DNA of 64,000 bases from Acidobacteriota bacterium. GTDB lineage: Bacteria; Acidobacteriota; Terriglobia; Bryobacterales; Bryobacteraceae. A model generated the notes under the pieces. The model searched no databases and was not told the DNA's origin. It was given only the letters and a program-made list of their open reading frames with translations. A program made the translations under genes and the position numbers. The stretch spans positions 62,001 through 126,000 of the forward strand of contig JAFDVS010000026.1 in the NCBI GenBank assembly GCA_018268935.1, read 5' to 3'. Of this stretch, positions 24,884 through 33,018 are shown one piece after another. Positions within the stretch are counted from its first letter, which is position 1. Each line of letters opens with the position of its first letter.

Positions 24884-26257
24884 CTAGCCTCCCCACAACT
24901 CCAAAATCGGCCCGTACAGATCCCGGTCCGAAAAGGGTACATATTCAAAACCTCTTCCAATTGGGTCATCTTTGCGCACGGTCGTGTAATCAATGCCCAA
25001 TGCGGAATAGACGGTCGCTTCGACATCCTCGGCCCGGATCTCGCGATTGCGGTTCCAACCTGTCTCATTCGTTACCGCCCCCGACGCATCCGTCGCTCCA
25101 ATCGCTCGCCCGCCGGAAATCCCGCCGCCGGCAAACAGCGCCGCCTGCTGCACGTGATGATCGCGACCCTTGCCCGCATTGATCGCGCCCGGCACGCGTC
25201 CAAACTCACCCATCGCCACAATCAGCGTTTCGCCCAGCAGCCCGTCGTTGCGCAGGTCGCCGATGAGAGTCCCCAATGCGTTATCGAACTCTCTCATCCT
25301 CAACACGTGCCCGGCATTGTTCACATAGATGTTTTCGTGGTGATCCCAATCTCCCTGGTTGATCTGAATGAATCGCACCCCCGCCTGAGCCCGCAACAGA
25401 TTCCGAGCCGCGATGCACGCATTGCCGAATCCCGTGTTCCCAAACCGGTTCCGCTCATTCTGATCGAATGTGAAGATCCGGTTCACTTCGTCGTTGTACA
25501 TCAGCTTCCGCGCCGCCGTCTGAAAGGCGAACACTTCATCCATCTCCGGCCCGAACTCGCGCGACTCGCGCAGCTCCGCCGTCATCTGATCCAGCAGTTC
25601 CGTCCGCTTCTGAAACCGCGCCTGCCCGTCCCGGTGCGTTGTGTTTGCCATCCCCCCGCCACCCGGGCTCACATAAAACGGCGAATGCTCCGGCGGAAAA
25701 TATCCCGGCCCAGGGCCTGAGGTCGCGTTCAGATTCACAAACGCCGGCAATGCCCGGCCCGCATTCTGCTTGGCAAACTCCAACGACACGACACTACCGA
25801 TATGCGGCGCAATCCTCGAACTCGACAACGTTGGATTCCGCCCGATCTGAATCCAGTTCCGCGCCAGATTGTGCACCAGCGCCCACGCCCGTATCGAGCG
25901 CACCAACGCAATATCGCCCATCTGCTCGGCCAGCTTCGGCATCGCGCCCTGCGGCCAGCGTACGTTCCCATACGAGGTTGGATTGAAGTTCGTTGGCACC
26001 CACGCCCCATCCTTGAAATCGAATGTATCGATCTGGCTGGGCCCGCCATTCATCACAATGTAGATCACCTGCTTCGCCGTGCTCTTCAGCACCGGAGCCG
26101 CTTTCGCTACCGTCTCCATCGGGCGCGAGGGCAAGAGAAAATATCCGCCCACCGCGGAAGCGACATGGCGGAACAACATTCTCCGCCCCAGCTCCGGCCG
26201 CCGCCAGAAAGGAGCGCCCGTCATCCCCGTCCAATCAAATCCAAAACGGTTCTTCAT
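24884..26257 (-). CDS. DUF1501 family secreted protein
   Basis: The 457-aa protein belongs to the DUF1501 (sulfatase-fold-like) family common in Planctomycetes and Acidobacteria. An N-terminal RRPELGRRMLFRHVASAVGG stretch is Tat-like. The hallmark VIYIVMNGGPSQIDTFDFKDG (~62-85) is followed by GALPAFVNLNATSGPGPGYFP-like sequence, DQGDWDHHENIYVNN-type motif (here NQGDWDHHENIYVN, ~300) and the metal-site-like IVAMGEFGRVPGAIN and GRDHHVQQA blocks. The enzymatic role is unknown. It follows the DUF1549/1553 gene by 17 bp, the usual pairing for these families. Confidence 0.9.
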   Translation of the reverse strand: MKNRFGFDWTGMTGAPFWRRPELGRRMLFRHVASAVGGYFLLPSRPMETVAKAAPVLKSTAKQVIYIVMNGGPSQIDTFDFKDGAWVPTNFNPTSYGNVRWPQGAMPKLAEQMGDIALVRSIRAWALVHNLARNWIQIGRNPTLSSSRIAPHIGSVVSLEFAKQNAGRALPAFVNLNATSGPGPGYFPPEHSPFYVSPGGGGMANTTHRDGQARFQKRTELLDQMTAELRESREFGPEMDEVFAFQTAARKLMYNDEVNRIFTFDQNERNRFGNTGFGNACIAARNLLRAQAGVRFIQINQGDWDHHENIYVNNAGHVLRMREFDNALGTLIGDLRNDGLLGETLIVAMGEFGRVPGAINAGKGRDHHVQQAALFAGGGISGGRAIGATDASGAVTNETGWNRNREIRAEDVEATVYSALGIDYTTVRKDDPIGRGFEYVPFSDRDLYGPILELWGG

Positions 26258-26274
26258 GTCCGTGGCGTCTCCCT

Positions 26275-28116
26275 TTAATAGCTGAACAGAAACTCCGGCT
26301 TGTTCACCAGCGCCCAGGCCAGATCTTCAATCAGATTGCCCCGCTCCGCCGCGTTCGCCGCCTTGTTCAAGTACTCCACCGCAAGCTGCTTCTCCTTCGC
26401 CGTAGGCATCCGCGAGAGGAAAATCAGATGCAACTCGTCCGCCGCCTCTTCATTCGTCGCCAGCTTCGCCACCGCTCCCAGCACCGGCGACGTCACCATC
26501 TTCACCCGGTACGCAACAAAGTTATCGTTCATCAGGTTCATCTGCTGCAGCACGCTCAAACTCCCGGAACGCGGCTGCGAATCGCGATTCCCTCTCAAAA
26601 AGAAGTTGAGAAACGTCGCCGCCGCTCCATCCACTCTCGGCTCGGCCGGCTCCGGCAACTGCATCGCGTACTCCAGTTGTTTATCGAATCCTGTCACGCG
26701 GTAATATGTCGCCACACCCGTCGACGTCACAATCGCATCGTGAATTTCTTCCGCCATCAGCCGCCGCGGATAATGCCGCGCGAACGAATTCACATACTCG
26801 TACTTCCACTCTCCGTCGTAACGCGAACTCAACTGGTACGCCGTCGATTGCACGATCGTCCGCAAATACCCGCGTAAGTTGTAATCGTAGGCCGCCAGAA
26901 ACCTCGCCAGTTGTTCCAGCAGTTCCGGGTGCGTCGCCTGCAAGGTCCAGGGAGCCTCCGGCGGATTCTTCGGATCGAGCCGCGCCGGGTCCAGGCTGTC
27001 CACCGGCTCGACTAAAGCCAGATTGAACATCTCTTTCCACAAGCGGTTGGCGAAGTTCCGCGCCAGCATCGGATCGTTTCCCATGAACTCCGCGAACGCC
27101 TTCCGCCAATTGCCGTCGGTGGGCGTCTTGCCGCCGAAGTACTCCGGAGTTATCGTGCGAACGTTGTTCACTACCGCCCGGTCCGGCCGGTTCCCCCAAT
27201 TCGTCCCCAGATCGTACGACCCGCTCGTCCGGTCATTCACATCAAAACTGCGGTAATAACGGTCCGTCGCCGCCACGTTGCGCTGCGGCATGTTCAAACG
27301 GCTGAAAAACGCCGCCATCCGCCATGCCTCGTTGCGCGTCACCTTCGATCCCCAAAGATTAACCTGGTCCAGATGCCCGCGCCCGTTGTGGCACAACAAG
27401 CAGTCCATCTCCCCCAACCCCAGAAACGTCGACGCCGTCATCGCCAGCATCGTGTCGTAAGTGTCCTGAATCGGCCCCATCGGCGTCTTCGAGGCAATCG
27501 GCCAGTTCGCCGCCGCCGTCGGCGAGTCAAAGTGATTCCCGATCCCCATCACCAGATCCTGGGCAATGTTCTTGATTGAGTTGTCCTGCGCCACCGAGTT
27601 CCGGATCCACTCGTGGAACGCATTGCGCCCCTGCTGCTGCCGGTCAAAATTCGATGGGAACGCGTTGTTCTTCAGCAGATCCCCGAAGTACATCGTCCAT
27701 TTGTCGACGAACGCGGGACTCGCTAGCAACTTCTCAACCAACTTGTCCCGCTTGTCCGTATCCGCCGAGCCTACAAATGCCCGCACATCCGCCGGCGAAG
27801 GTATGCGCCCGGTCAGATCCAATGTCACGCGCCGCAGAAATTCTTCGTCCCCAGCCAGCGGCGCGGATGGAATGTTCCGCTCCGCCAGCTTGTCGAAAAT
27901 GTAATCGTCGATAAACGTCCGCCGCGGCATTTCCTGCGCCCGCACCGTCCGTCCTCCCGCCTGCGCCACGCGCAAGGCAACCTTCGTCGCCTGGTATACC
28001 TCGCGCTGCGCCCTTGCCTGCCGGCCCAAATATTCGTCCGTATCTCGCCGGAAGGTGCAGTCCGCGGCGCCCAACTGCAGCACACTCGCTAATAGAATCA
28101 GCCTGTTACGACGCAT
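26275..28116 (-). CDS. DUF1549/DUF1553 domain protein with one heme-like CxxCH
   Basis: The 613-aa secreted protein (signal RRNRLILLASVLQLGAAD) contains the DUF1549 block FIDDYIFDKLAERNIPSAPL with RRVTLDLTGRIPSPADVRAF (~75-135). The DUF1553 block covers FANRLWKEMFNLALVEPVDSLDP and the RYPRRLMAEEIHDAI-like segment (~350-470). CLLCHNGRGH near residue 225 is a potential c-type heme or metal site. These proteins pair with DUF1501 proteins in Planctomycetes/Acidobacteria and may be linked to polysaccharide degradation; biochemical role is unproven. The gene is the head of the two-gene unit. Confidence 0.9.
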   Translation of the reverse strand: MRRNRLILLASVLQLGAADCTFRRDTDEYLGRQARAQREVYQATKVALRVAQAGGRTVRAQEMPRRTFIDDYIFDKLAERNIPSAPLAGDEEFLRRVTLDLTGRIPSPADVRAFVGSADTDKRDKLVEKLLASPAFVDKWTMYFGDLLKNNAFPSNFDRQQQGRNAFHEWIRNSVAQDNSIKNIAQDLVMGIGNHFDSPTAAANWPIASKTPMGPIQDTYDTMLAMTASTFLGLGEMDCLLCHNGRGHLDQVNLWGSKVTRNEAWRMAAFFSRLNMPQRNVAATDRYYRSFDVNDRTSGSYDLGTNWGNRPDRAVVNNVRTITPEYFGGKTPTDGNWRKAFAEFMGNDPMLARNFANRLWKEMFNLALVEPVDSLDPARLDPKNPPEAPWTLQATHPELLEQLARFLAAYDYNLRGYLRTIVQSTAYQLSSRYDGEWKYEYVNSFARHYPRRLMAEEIHDAIVTSTGVATYYRVTGFDKQLEYAMQLPEPAEPRVDGAAATFLNFFLRGNRDSQPRSGSLSVLQQMNLMNDNFVAYRVKMVTSPVLGAVAKLATNEEAADELHLIFLSRMPTAKEKQLAVEYLNKAANAAERGNLIEDLAWALVNKPEFLFSY

Positions 28117-28141
28117 GGGATTGCCGCGATTGTAGCATGAA

Positions 28142-28840
28142 TCAAGCGGCTTCCTCTTCCCCGGGCGTGCGTGGCTTGCGCGCCAGAGGTGCGCGGATGG
28201 GGATCACCCGTTTCCCCGGGTGCAGCGCAGCTTCAATCCCTTCGTCCAAATCATCCGGATCGAAGTCATCGGAATCTGGCGGCGGATCCGTCCTGTTGAG
28301 CAGGGACACTGATTCCGCTCCCATCGTGTTCAGTTCGCTCAAATTCAACCTCGTTGCCCCGCCAAAGTACTCATCCAGGGGAAATAGCGAGTACGGCTCC
28401 ACACTCCGGAACACATAGCCCAGCTTCTGTTCCACCCGGTACACCGCGTGATAGAAGTTTCCGCGGTCCATCTTCAGCCGCCGGCAGCACAGCCGCCAAT
28501 CACCACCTAATAAAAAATGAAAGCGGAAAATGTCGTATTCAAAGGGAGTCAATGCCCGGCGGCTCAGGAGGCAGAAATCCGCCATATACTCCTCTTCTTT
28601 CCGGCTCCAGAGATACCGCCGTCCGCGGCTCCCTCCCCGTTCCAGCACGGGGGTCGAAGTGTGAATCGATTTCTCCGCGCAGTCCTGAAAGCGTGTAAAG
28701 CAGATGCGGAAGATATTTCTTAACACACACTTACAGGCAGTCACTCCACCCTTGCGAGAGCGGCGGAGGCCGGAGCCGCCACACGTCGTGCAGCGGTTGT
28801 AGGCGAGAGCCAATGTATCGGATCGAGTCCATTCTTTCAT
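28142..28840 (-). CDS. Zinc-finger hypothetical protein
   Basis: The 232-aa protein has a DnaJ-type half zinc finger at the N-terminus: CTTCGGSG (Cys17 and Cys20), then Cys36 and Cys38. The middle (~80-150) is helical and rich in aromatic residues: LTPFEYDIFRFHFLLGGDWR then FYHAVYRVEQKLG. This part resembles sigma-like or HTH helices in pattern only. The C-terminus is acidic and then basic (DPPPDSDDFDPDDLDEG). I do not recognise a named family. It is divergent from a small HTH gene across an AT-rich control region. An AAAGG ribosome site precedes the ATG. Confidence 0.75.
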   Translation of the reverse strand: MKEWTRSDTLALAYNRCTTCGGSGLRRSRKGGVTACKCVLRNIFRICFTRFQDCAEKSIHTSTPVLERGGSRGRRYLWSRKEEEYMADFCLLSRRALTPFEYDIFRFHFLLGGDWRLCCRRLKMDRGNFYHAVYRVEQKLGYVFRSVEPYSLFPLDEYFGGATRLNLSELNTMGAESVSLLNRTDPPPDSDDFDPDDLDEGIEAALHPGKRVIPIRAPLARKPRTPGEEEAA

Positions 28841-28912
28841 GATCGGGTGCCTTTCTTGTCTTTCCTCCGGGCTTCATCTTTCCCGGTGGTTTTTGTTTGT
28901 GGTGTGATTGTA

Positions 28913-28940
28913 TCTTTATTTTTCTTTGAGAATAAGTCAA
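28913..28940 (-). promoter_or_regulatory. Candidate promoter for the zinc-finger gene
   Basis: On the minus strand TTGACT (28940-28935) is followed after 16 bases by TAAAGA (28918-28913), with TACAAT a few bases further on. The -35 matches the sigma70 consensus well and the -10 only moderately. The region is strikingly AT-rich for this genome. Confidence 0.3.
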
Positions 28941-28957
28941 TATGTTTTGCACTTATT
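28931..28957. promoter_or_regulatory. Inverted repeat, candidate operator
   Basis: AATAAGT (28931-28937) and ACTTATT (28951-28957) are exact inverted repeats with centres 20 bp apart, two helical turns. One arm overlaps the -35 element proposed for the zinc-finger gene. The divergent neighbour encodes an HTH protein that could bind here. Confidence 0.4.
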
Positions 28958-29062
28958 TTTAGATTTACCGGAGAACGTTTTGTGCTTCCGGATCAAGTCG
29001 TTCAATTGCAACATGTTAGGAAGATCCGAGTACCCTTCCTCACTGTTGGTGCAAAAAAATCA

Positions 29063-29335
29063 ATGAGAATACTTGTGACCTATTTCAACTTGAAATATAG
29101 AATGTTATTCCATGCGCTCCGCGAAGCCCTCTTGACCGAAATTCGGGATACAATCCGCGCCGGAACCTTCACCGAACGCTCCCTGGCCCGCTTTCTCGGT
29201 GTCTCGCAACCCCACATCCACAACGTCCTCAACGGCTCCCGCTCCCTTACCTTCCACCTCGCCGACCACATCATCACCAAACTGGAAATCCCCTGGGAAA
29301 CCCTCATTTCCATCGCCACCCCAGGCAAGAAATGA
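29063..29335 (+). CDS. Small helix-turn-helix DNA-binding protein
   Basis: The ~90-aa product contains an XRE-like helix-turn-helix: GTFTERSLARFLGVSQPHIH followed by NVLNGSRSLTFHLADHIITKL. This is the classic recognition-helix pattern of Cro/C1-type proteins. The start is uncertain: ATG 29063 (MRILVTYF) and ATG 29102 (MLFHALREA) both lack a good ribosome site. The ORF extends further upstream, but that part lies in AT-rich control DNA and looks non-coding. It is divergent from the zinc-finger gene and probably regulates the shared region. Its small size suggests an antitoxin-like or local regulator, but no toxin is apparent. Confidence 0.65.
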   Translation: MRILVTYFNLKYRMLFHALREALLTEIRDTIRAGTFTERSLARFLGVSQPHIHNVLNGSRSLTFHLADHIITKLEIPWETLISIATPGKK

Positions 29336-29472
29336 TCGTCCAGTTGTTCAACGGCCGGTTTTCGAGTCACCATCGGAAAAGGAATATTTCTCCTTCCGAT
29401 TCAACAAAACATTCCTCGGATTCACAGGTTCCCTCAAACCCACCCGCTACCCTCCAAATAGGAGGTTTTGAT

Positions 29473-29991
29473 ATGGCAGCATTACCCCAGCCAACCTACG
29501 GCCTGGCAAACCTGTACCTCTTCCCCGTTTACCAGACGCGCGAAGAATACCGTCAGAAGACCGGCCAGGAAGCTCCCCCCTTTGATCCCACCAAACCGGT
29601 CAAATCCTGGTGCGATCCCTCGGCATTGGCCAGCTCTCGGCGCAAGCTCATCTACGACAACGTGGTCGCCCTTGCCGATAGCGGACGGCCGCTCGCCGGC
29701 CCCGACGGCCAACCCATGCTTGAGCCCTTGATGATCGATCGGGACTTCGCGGCCGTTGTGAACATCCCGGTGAAGGACTTCACCGGGCAGTTCCCAGAGA
29801 CGCCGACCATCGGCGTGGAGATTCCTGTCCCAATGCGCGCGCTCGAAGCCGGCGAGGAACTCTTCTTCGGATTCGGCGGCGTCGTGATGGTGCGCAATCG
29901 CGAAGCGTTCGAAAAAGTCGAAGTCGGCTTTCTGCACGAAGACCGGCTCCTGCTGCGCGCTATCGCCAGCAAACTCGGCGTCACGTTCTGA
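29473..29991 (+). CDS. Unrecognised 173-aa protein with an ideal ribosome site
   Basis: ATG 29473 is preceded by a perfect AGGAGG, unlike most genes here, suggesting high expression. The protein (MAALPQPTYGLANLYLFPVY) is soluble, has no signal peptide and is mixed alpha/beta. Notable pieces are PVKSWCDPSALASSRRKLIY (~45-65), PMLEPLMIDRDFAAVVNIPV and a glycine-rich GEELFFGFGGVVMVRN strand pair (~130). I recognise no family. It follows the small HTH gene by 137 bp on the same strand and is followed by a strong hairpin. Confidence 0.7.
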   Translation: MAALPQPTYGLANLYLFPVYQTREEYRQKTGQEAPPFDPTKPVKSWCDPSALASSRRKLIYDNVVALADSGRPLAGPDGQPMLEPLMIDRDFAAVVNIPVKDFTGQFPETPTIGVEIPVPMRALEAGEELFFGFGGVVMVRNREAFEKVEVGFLHEDRLLLRAIASKLGVTF

Positions 29992-30000
29992 TCCTTCCGC

Positions 30001-30034
30001 CGGGCAGGTGGCCCTTCCAACAGCGACCTGCCCG
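30001..30034 (+). terminator. Nine-bp GC hairpin after the 173-aa gene
   Basis: CGGGCAGGT (30001-30009) pairs perfectly with ACCTGCCCG (30026-30034) around a 16-nt loop, 10 bp after the stop codon at 29991. There is no T-run downstream, so it may be a Rho-assisted or processing hairpin rather than an intrinsic terminator. Confidence 0.5.
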
Positions 30035-30051
30035 GTGCTAGCCTGTTCCCG

Positions 30052-31101
30052 ATGTTCCTCGCCGTTGCTCTTCTTACTCCGCTCTTAATTTCGCAAACTG
30101 ATTACAACACCCGGGTTCGCACCGTCACGCGCATCAAAGGGTTCGCCGCGCTCTGGGATTTCGTCAAACGCGATGGCCCCAATGGCCGTTTCGATGCATG
30201 GAAGCCAGCCTCCGAAAAGGCCGACCTTCGCCTCGATGCCTTAAACTATGTCCAACAGTATTGGGGTAACGGCCGCCCCGCCACGTATGCCGATATCACC
30301 ATCCTTCAAGAAGGTCCCTTCGGCCAAGCCATCGCCCTGCCTCAAGTTTCCGACCCCACCTTTCGCCCCCTGTTGATCGTTCCGCGCCAGCGTCTGCACT
30401 CGAGCGCTATTGACGTGAAAGGCCCTGGAAAAAGTGTCACTCTCGTCGTCTGGATCAAGCGCAACCCCGATAGCGGTACCCACGCCATAGCCGGTATCTG
30501 GCATGAAGGCACCGATCTGAAAGACCACGGCTCGCAAGCCACCCGCGTCGAGCAGGGCCGCCGTCAGTACGCCTTGTTCTCGGGGCTCGCCGCCAACCCG
30601 GGCGCTGCCGCCGGCCATGTCTCCGACAACGGGGCAAGCTCCTTCGGAGACAAGTACGCACGCCACATCGGTGTCACGCAAAACAAAATCCCCATCGGAG
30701 ATTGGGCGTCTGTCGCCCTCGTCTTCGATAACGCCCGCGACCGCGTCACCTGCTACATCGACGGGCAGACCGCGGACTACTGGATTGAGAATCCCGCCCA
30801 TCACCCCTTCTTCCAATGGGCCGCCAAGGCCTGGGAGCGAGGCGAGTATCTTCCTCCCAAGGAATACGTGCGTCTCAAAGACAACAAACTACACGCTCTG
30901 CGCGTCAACCCCTACTGGTTCCCCCACGATCTCTACAATCCCGTCACCCCGGAACAGGGCGGCCCGTTCACCATCGGCCGGGTCATCCACATGGGCCGCA
31001 ACCCAACCTCCCCGGGCTTCATCGGCGGAGTCGCTGTATTCTCTCGTGCACTGCCGCGCAAGGAACTCCGCAAAATCGCCTTCAACAGCGCGCTTCAATA
31101 A
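30052..31101 (+). CDS. Secreted LamG/concanavalin-like domain protein
   Basis: The 349-aa protein starts with a signal peptide (MFLAVALLTPLLISQ). Residues ~100-340 resemble a LamG/concanavalin A-like jelly roll: KSVTLVVWIKRNPDSGTHAIAGIWHEG, DWASVALVFDNARDRVTCYIDGQ (the typical W-V-x-V-x-D-x-Y-D/NG pattern) and a closing FIGGVAVFSRALPRKELRKI. Such domains bind or cleave carbohydrates or organise extracellular proteins. No catalytic motif is visible. Its 3' end overlaps the convergent histidine kinase gene by 20 bp. Confidence 0.7.
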   Translation: MFLAVALLTPLLISQTDYNTRVRTVTRIKGFAALWDFVKRDGPNGRFDAWKPASEKADLRLDALNYVQQYWGNGRPATYADITILQEGPFGQAIALPQVSDPTFRPLLIVPRQRLHSSAIDVKGPGKSVTLVVWIKRNPDSGTHAIAGIWHEGTDLKDHGSQATRVEQGRRQYALFSGLAANPGAAAGHVSDNGASSFGDKYARHIGVTQNKIPIGDWASVALVFDNARDRVTCYIDGQTADYWIENPAHHPFFQWAAKAWERGEYLPPKEYVRLKDNKLHALRVNPYWFPHDLYNPVTPEQGGPFTIGRVIHMGRNPTSPGFIGGVAVFSRALPRKELRKIAFNSALQ

Positions 31102-31714
31102 CGAACGCGGCTCCGCCTTCTTCCCGATTCACCACCGAAACGGTGCCGTTATCCAGTTCCACCAGCGACCGGACAATATGCAGCCCCATCCCGCTGTTGG
31201 CCGGCTTTGTGGAAAAGTGCGCCTCAAAGACACGCGCCAGAATCTCACGCGGGATCCCTGGGCCGTTGTCCTCCAAACGGATGGTTGCCGATGAGTCATG
31301 CGCCTCTGCGGTCAGCTTCACCCATCCACCCGTCGGCATCGCCTGCGCCGAGTTTAGCAGCAGGTTGACAAGAATTCGCTCCCAAGACACCGGGTTGCCC
31401 CGGATTCGCAGATTGGCGGGCACTTCGCTCTGGAATTCAATCGGATGATGCTGGGTGGCATACAAATAGTCGCGCGCGAACTGCATTGCGATCTCGACAA
31501 TCACCTGCAACCGGAACGTCGACCCGGCGGCTTCGGAAATGCTCTGTGTCAGCCGGTGACCGCGTTCCGCCGTCCGCTCAATGTTGCCCGCCAGGGACGC
31601 CCACTTCTCGTCCTGCGCCAGCAGGTCCGCCGCGTCCAATATCGTCTGAAACACGTTGTTCAGATCATGAATCAGACCCCGTAACGTCAGGTCCCGATCG
31701 CCAGAATCGCTCAT
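31082..31714 (-). CDS. Soluble sensor histidine kinase, coupled to aroA
   Basis: From ATG 31714, which shares ATGA with the aroA stop, the product is 210 aa: only the DHp and ATPase domains. The phosphoacceptor is in LRGLIHDLNNVFQTILDAA (~12-30). The N box is LVNLLLNSAQAMP (~125), G1 is DNGPGIPREI and G2 is SGMGLHIVRSL. There is no sensor or membrane domain, and no response regulator gene nearby. The tight coupling to an aromatic-amino-acid gene is unusual. The short H-box and N-box resemble NtrB/HWE-type orphan kinases, but subclass is uncertain. Confidence 0.8.
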   Translation of the reverse strand: MSDSGDRDLTLRGLIHDLNNVFQTILDAADLLAQDEKWASLAGNIERTAERGHRLTQSISEAAGSTFRLQVIVEIAMQFARDYLYATQHHPIEFQSEVPANLRIRGNPVSWERILVNLLLNSAQAMPTGGWVKLTAEAHDSSATIRLEDNGPGIPREILARVFEAHFSTKPANSGMGLHIVRSLVELDNGTVSVVNREEGGAAFVIEARC

Positions 31715-32991
31715 GCGGAGAGCGATCTTAGCATGTTGTAAAACTCGGGGAAAGATACCGATGCCGCACCCGCATCGTGGATCTGGCATGGTCCGTCAGC
31801 GGCCAGGGCGGCCACTGAGAACGCCATCGCGATGCGGTGATCTCCAAACGAATCGAGTTCCGCTGCCCGGAACGTCTGCTTGCCCGGAACATCAAAGCCG
31901 TCTTCGCGCACGGTAATCTCCACTCCCATCCGCTTCAGGTTCTCCGCCACCGTGGCGATGCGATCGGTCTCCTTCACCCGCAACTCCGCAGCATCCCTTA
32001 CGATCAATCCTTCTTCAGAAGCGGCGCCCAACACCGCCAGCACTGGAATCTCATCGATCAGCGCCGCGGTCATCGACTTCTCCAACACGCCGCCGCGCCA
32101 GCGCGAATGGTCAATCAGCACATCGCCCATCACTTCGCCCGAACCTTCGGCCATGTTCAGCACCTTCAACGACGCTCCACCTGCCGCCAGAAAGTCCATC
32201 AACGCGGACCGCGTCGGGTTCAGCCCTACGCCCTGGATCGCGATCCGCGAACCCGGCCGAAGTAGCCCCGCAACCAGAAAAAACGCAGCTGACGACAGAT
32301 CGCCCGGAACCGTGAGCGCCTTTCCCTTCAGCACTGGTTTGCCGATGATCGAGATCTCGCCGCGTCTCGACTCCACTTCCGCACCGAACTCCCGTAGCGC
32401 GATTTCCGAATGATCGCGAGTCACAATCGGTTCCCGCACGATCGTCTTCCCATCGGCGTACAGACCGGCAAACAGCACGCAGCTCTTCACCTGTGCACTA
32501 GCCACTGGCAGCGTGTAGTCGATTGCCCGCAGCTTCGCGCCGTGAATCGTCAGTGGAGGAAACTTGCCGTCCTTGGCTTCGATCGCTGCTCCCATCTCTG
32601 CCAGCGGCTTCATGATCCGGGCCATCGGCCGTTTGCTCAGCGACTCATCACCGCCAATCGTCGACACGAAAGGCTGGGCCGAGAGGATGCCACTCAGCAT
32701 GCGGATAGTCGACCCGGAGTTGCCCGCATCCAGCATGCCCGCCGGAGCCTGCAGTCCTTCGAGGCCTACGCCATGAACCGTGATCTCGGTCCCGTTCTTC
32801 TCAATCCGCGCCCCCATTGCTGCCATGCAGCCGAGGGTGGAGTGGCAGTCCGCGCCCGATGAATAGTTCGAGAGCACGGATGTCCCTTCAGAGATCGACG
32901 CCAGCATGCCGTAACGATGGGAAATGGACTTGTCTCCAGGCAGCCTGACGGCGCCACGCAAGGCAGAGGACGGGTGGATGGTTTCAATCAT
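31711..32991 (-). CDS. aroA: 3-phosphoshikimate 1-carboxyvinyltransferase (EPSP synthase)
   Basis: The 426-aa protein catalyses the penultimate shikimate-pathway step, joining PEP to shikimate-3-phosphate. The start LRGAVRLPGDKSISHRYGM carries the S3P-binding KSISHR block (~20-26). PEP and S3P sites follow in LDAGNSGSTIRMLSG (~90), GGDESLSKRPM (~120) and LRVKETDRI (~340), with FGDHRIAMAFSVAAL near the end. All expected catalytic residues appear intact. The gene lies between ligD (upstream) and a histidine kinase fused by ATGA overlap. Confidence 0.96.
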   Translation of the reverse strand: MIETIHPSSALRGAVRLPGDKSISHRYGMLASISEGTSVLSNYSSGADCHSTLGCMAAMGARIEKNGTEITVHGVGLEGLQAPAGMLDAGNSGSTIRMLSGILSAQPFVSTIGGDESLSKRPMARIMKPLAEMGAAIEAKDGKFPPLTIHGAKLRAIDYTLPVASAQVKSCVLFAGLYADGKTIVREPIVTRDHSEIALREFGAEVESRRGEISIIGKPVLKGKALTVPGDLSSAAFFLVAGLLRPGSRIAIQGVGLNPTRSALMDFLAAGGASLKVLNMAEGSGEVMGDVLIDHSRWRGGVLEKSMTAALIDEIPVLAVLGAASEEGLIVRDAAELRVKETDRIATVAENLKRMGVEITVREDGFDVPGKQTFRAAELDSFGDHRIAMAFSVAALAADGPCQIHDAGAASVSFPEFYNMLRSLSA

Positions 32992-33018
32992 GCGGAAACC
33001 TTCTATTGTAGCGTGAGC

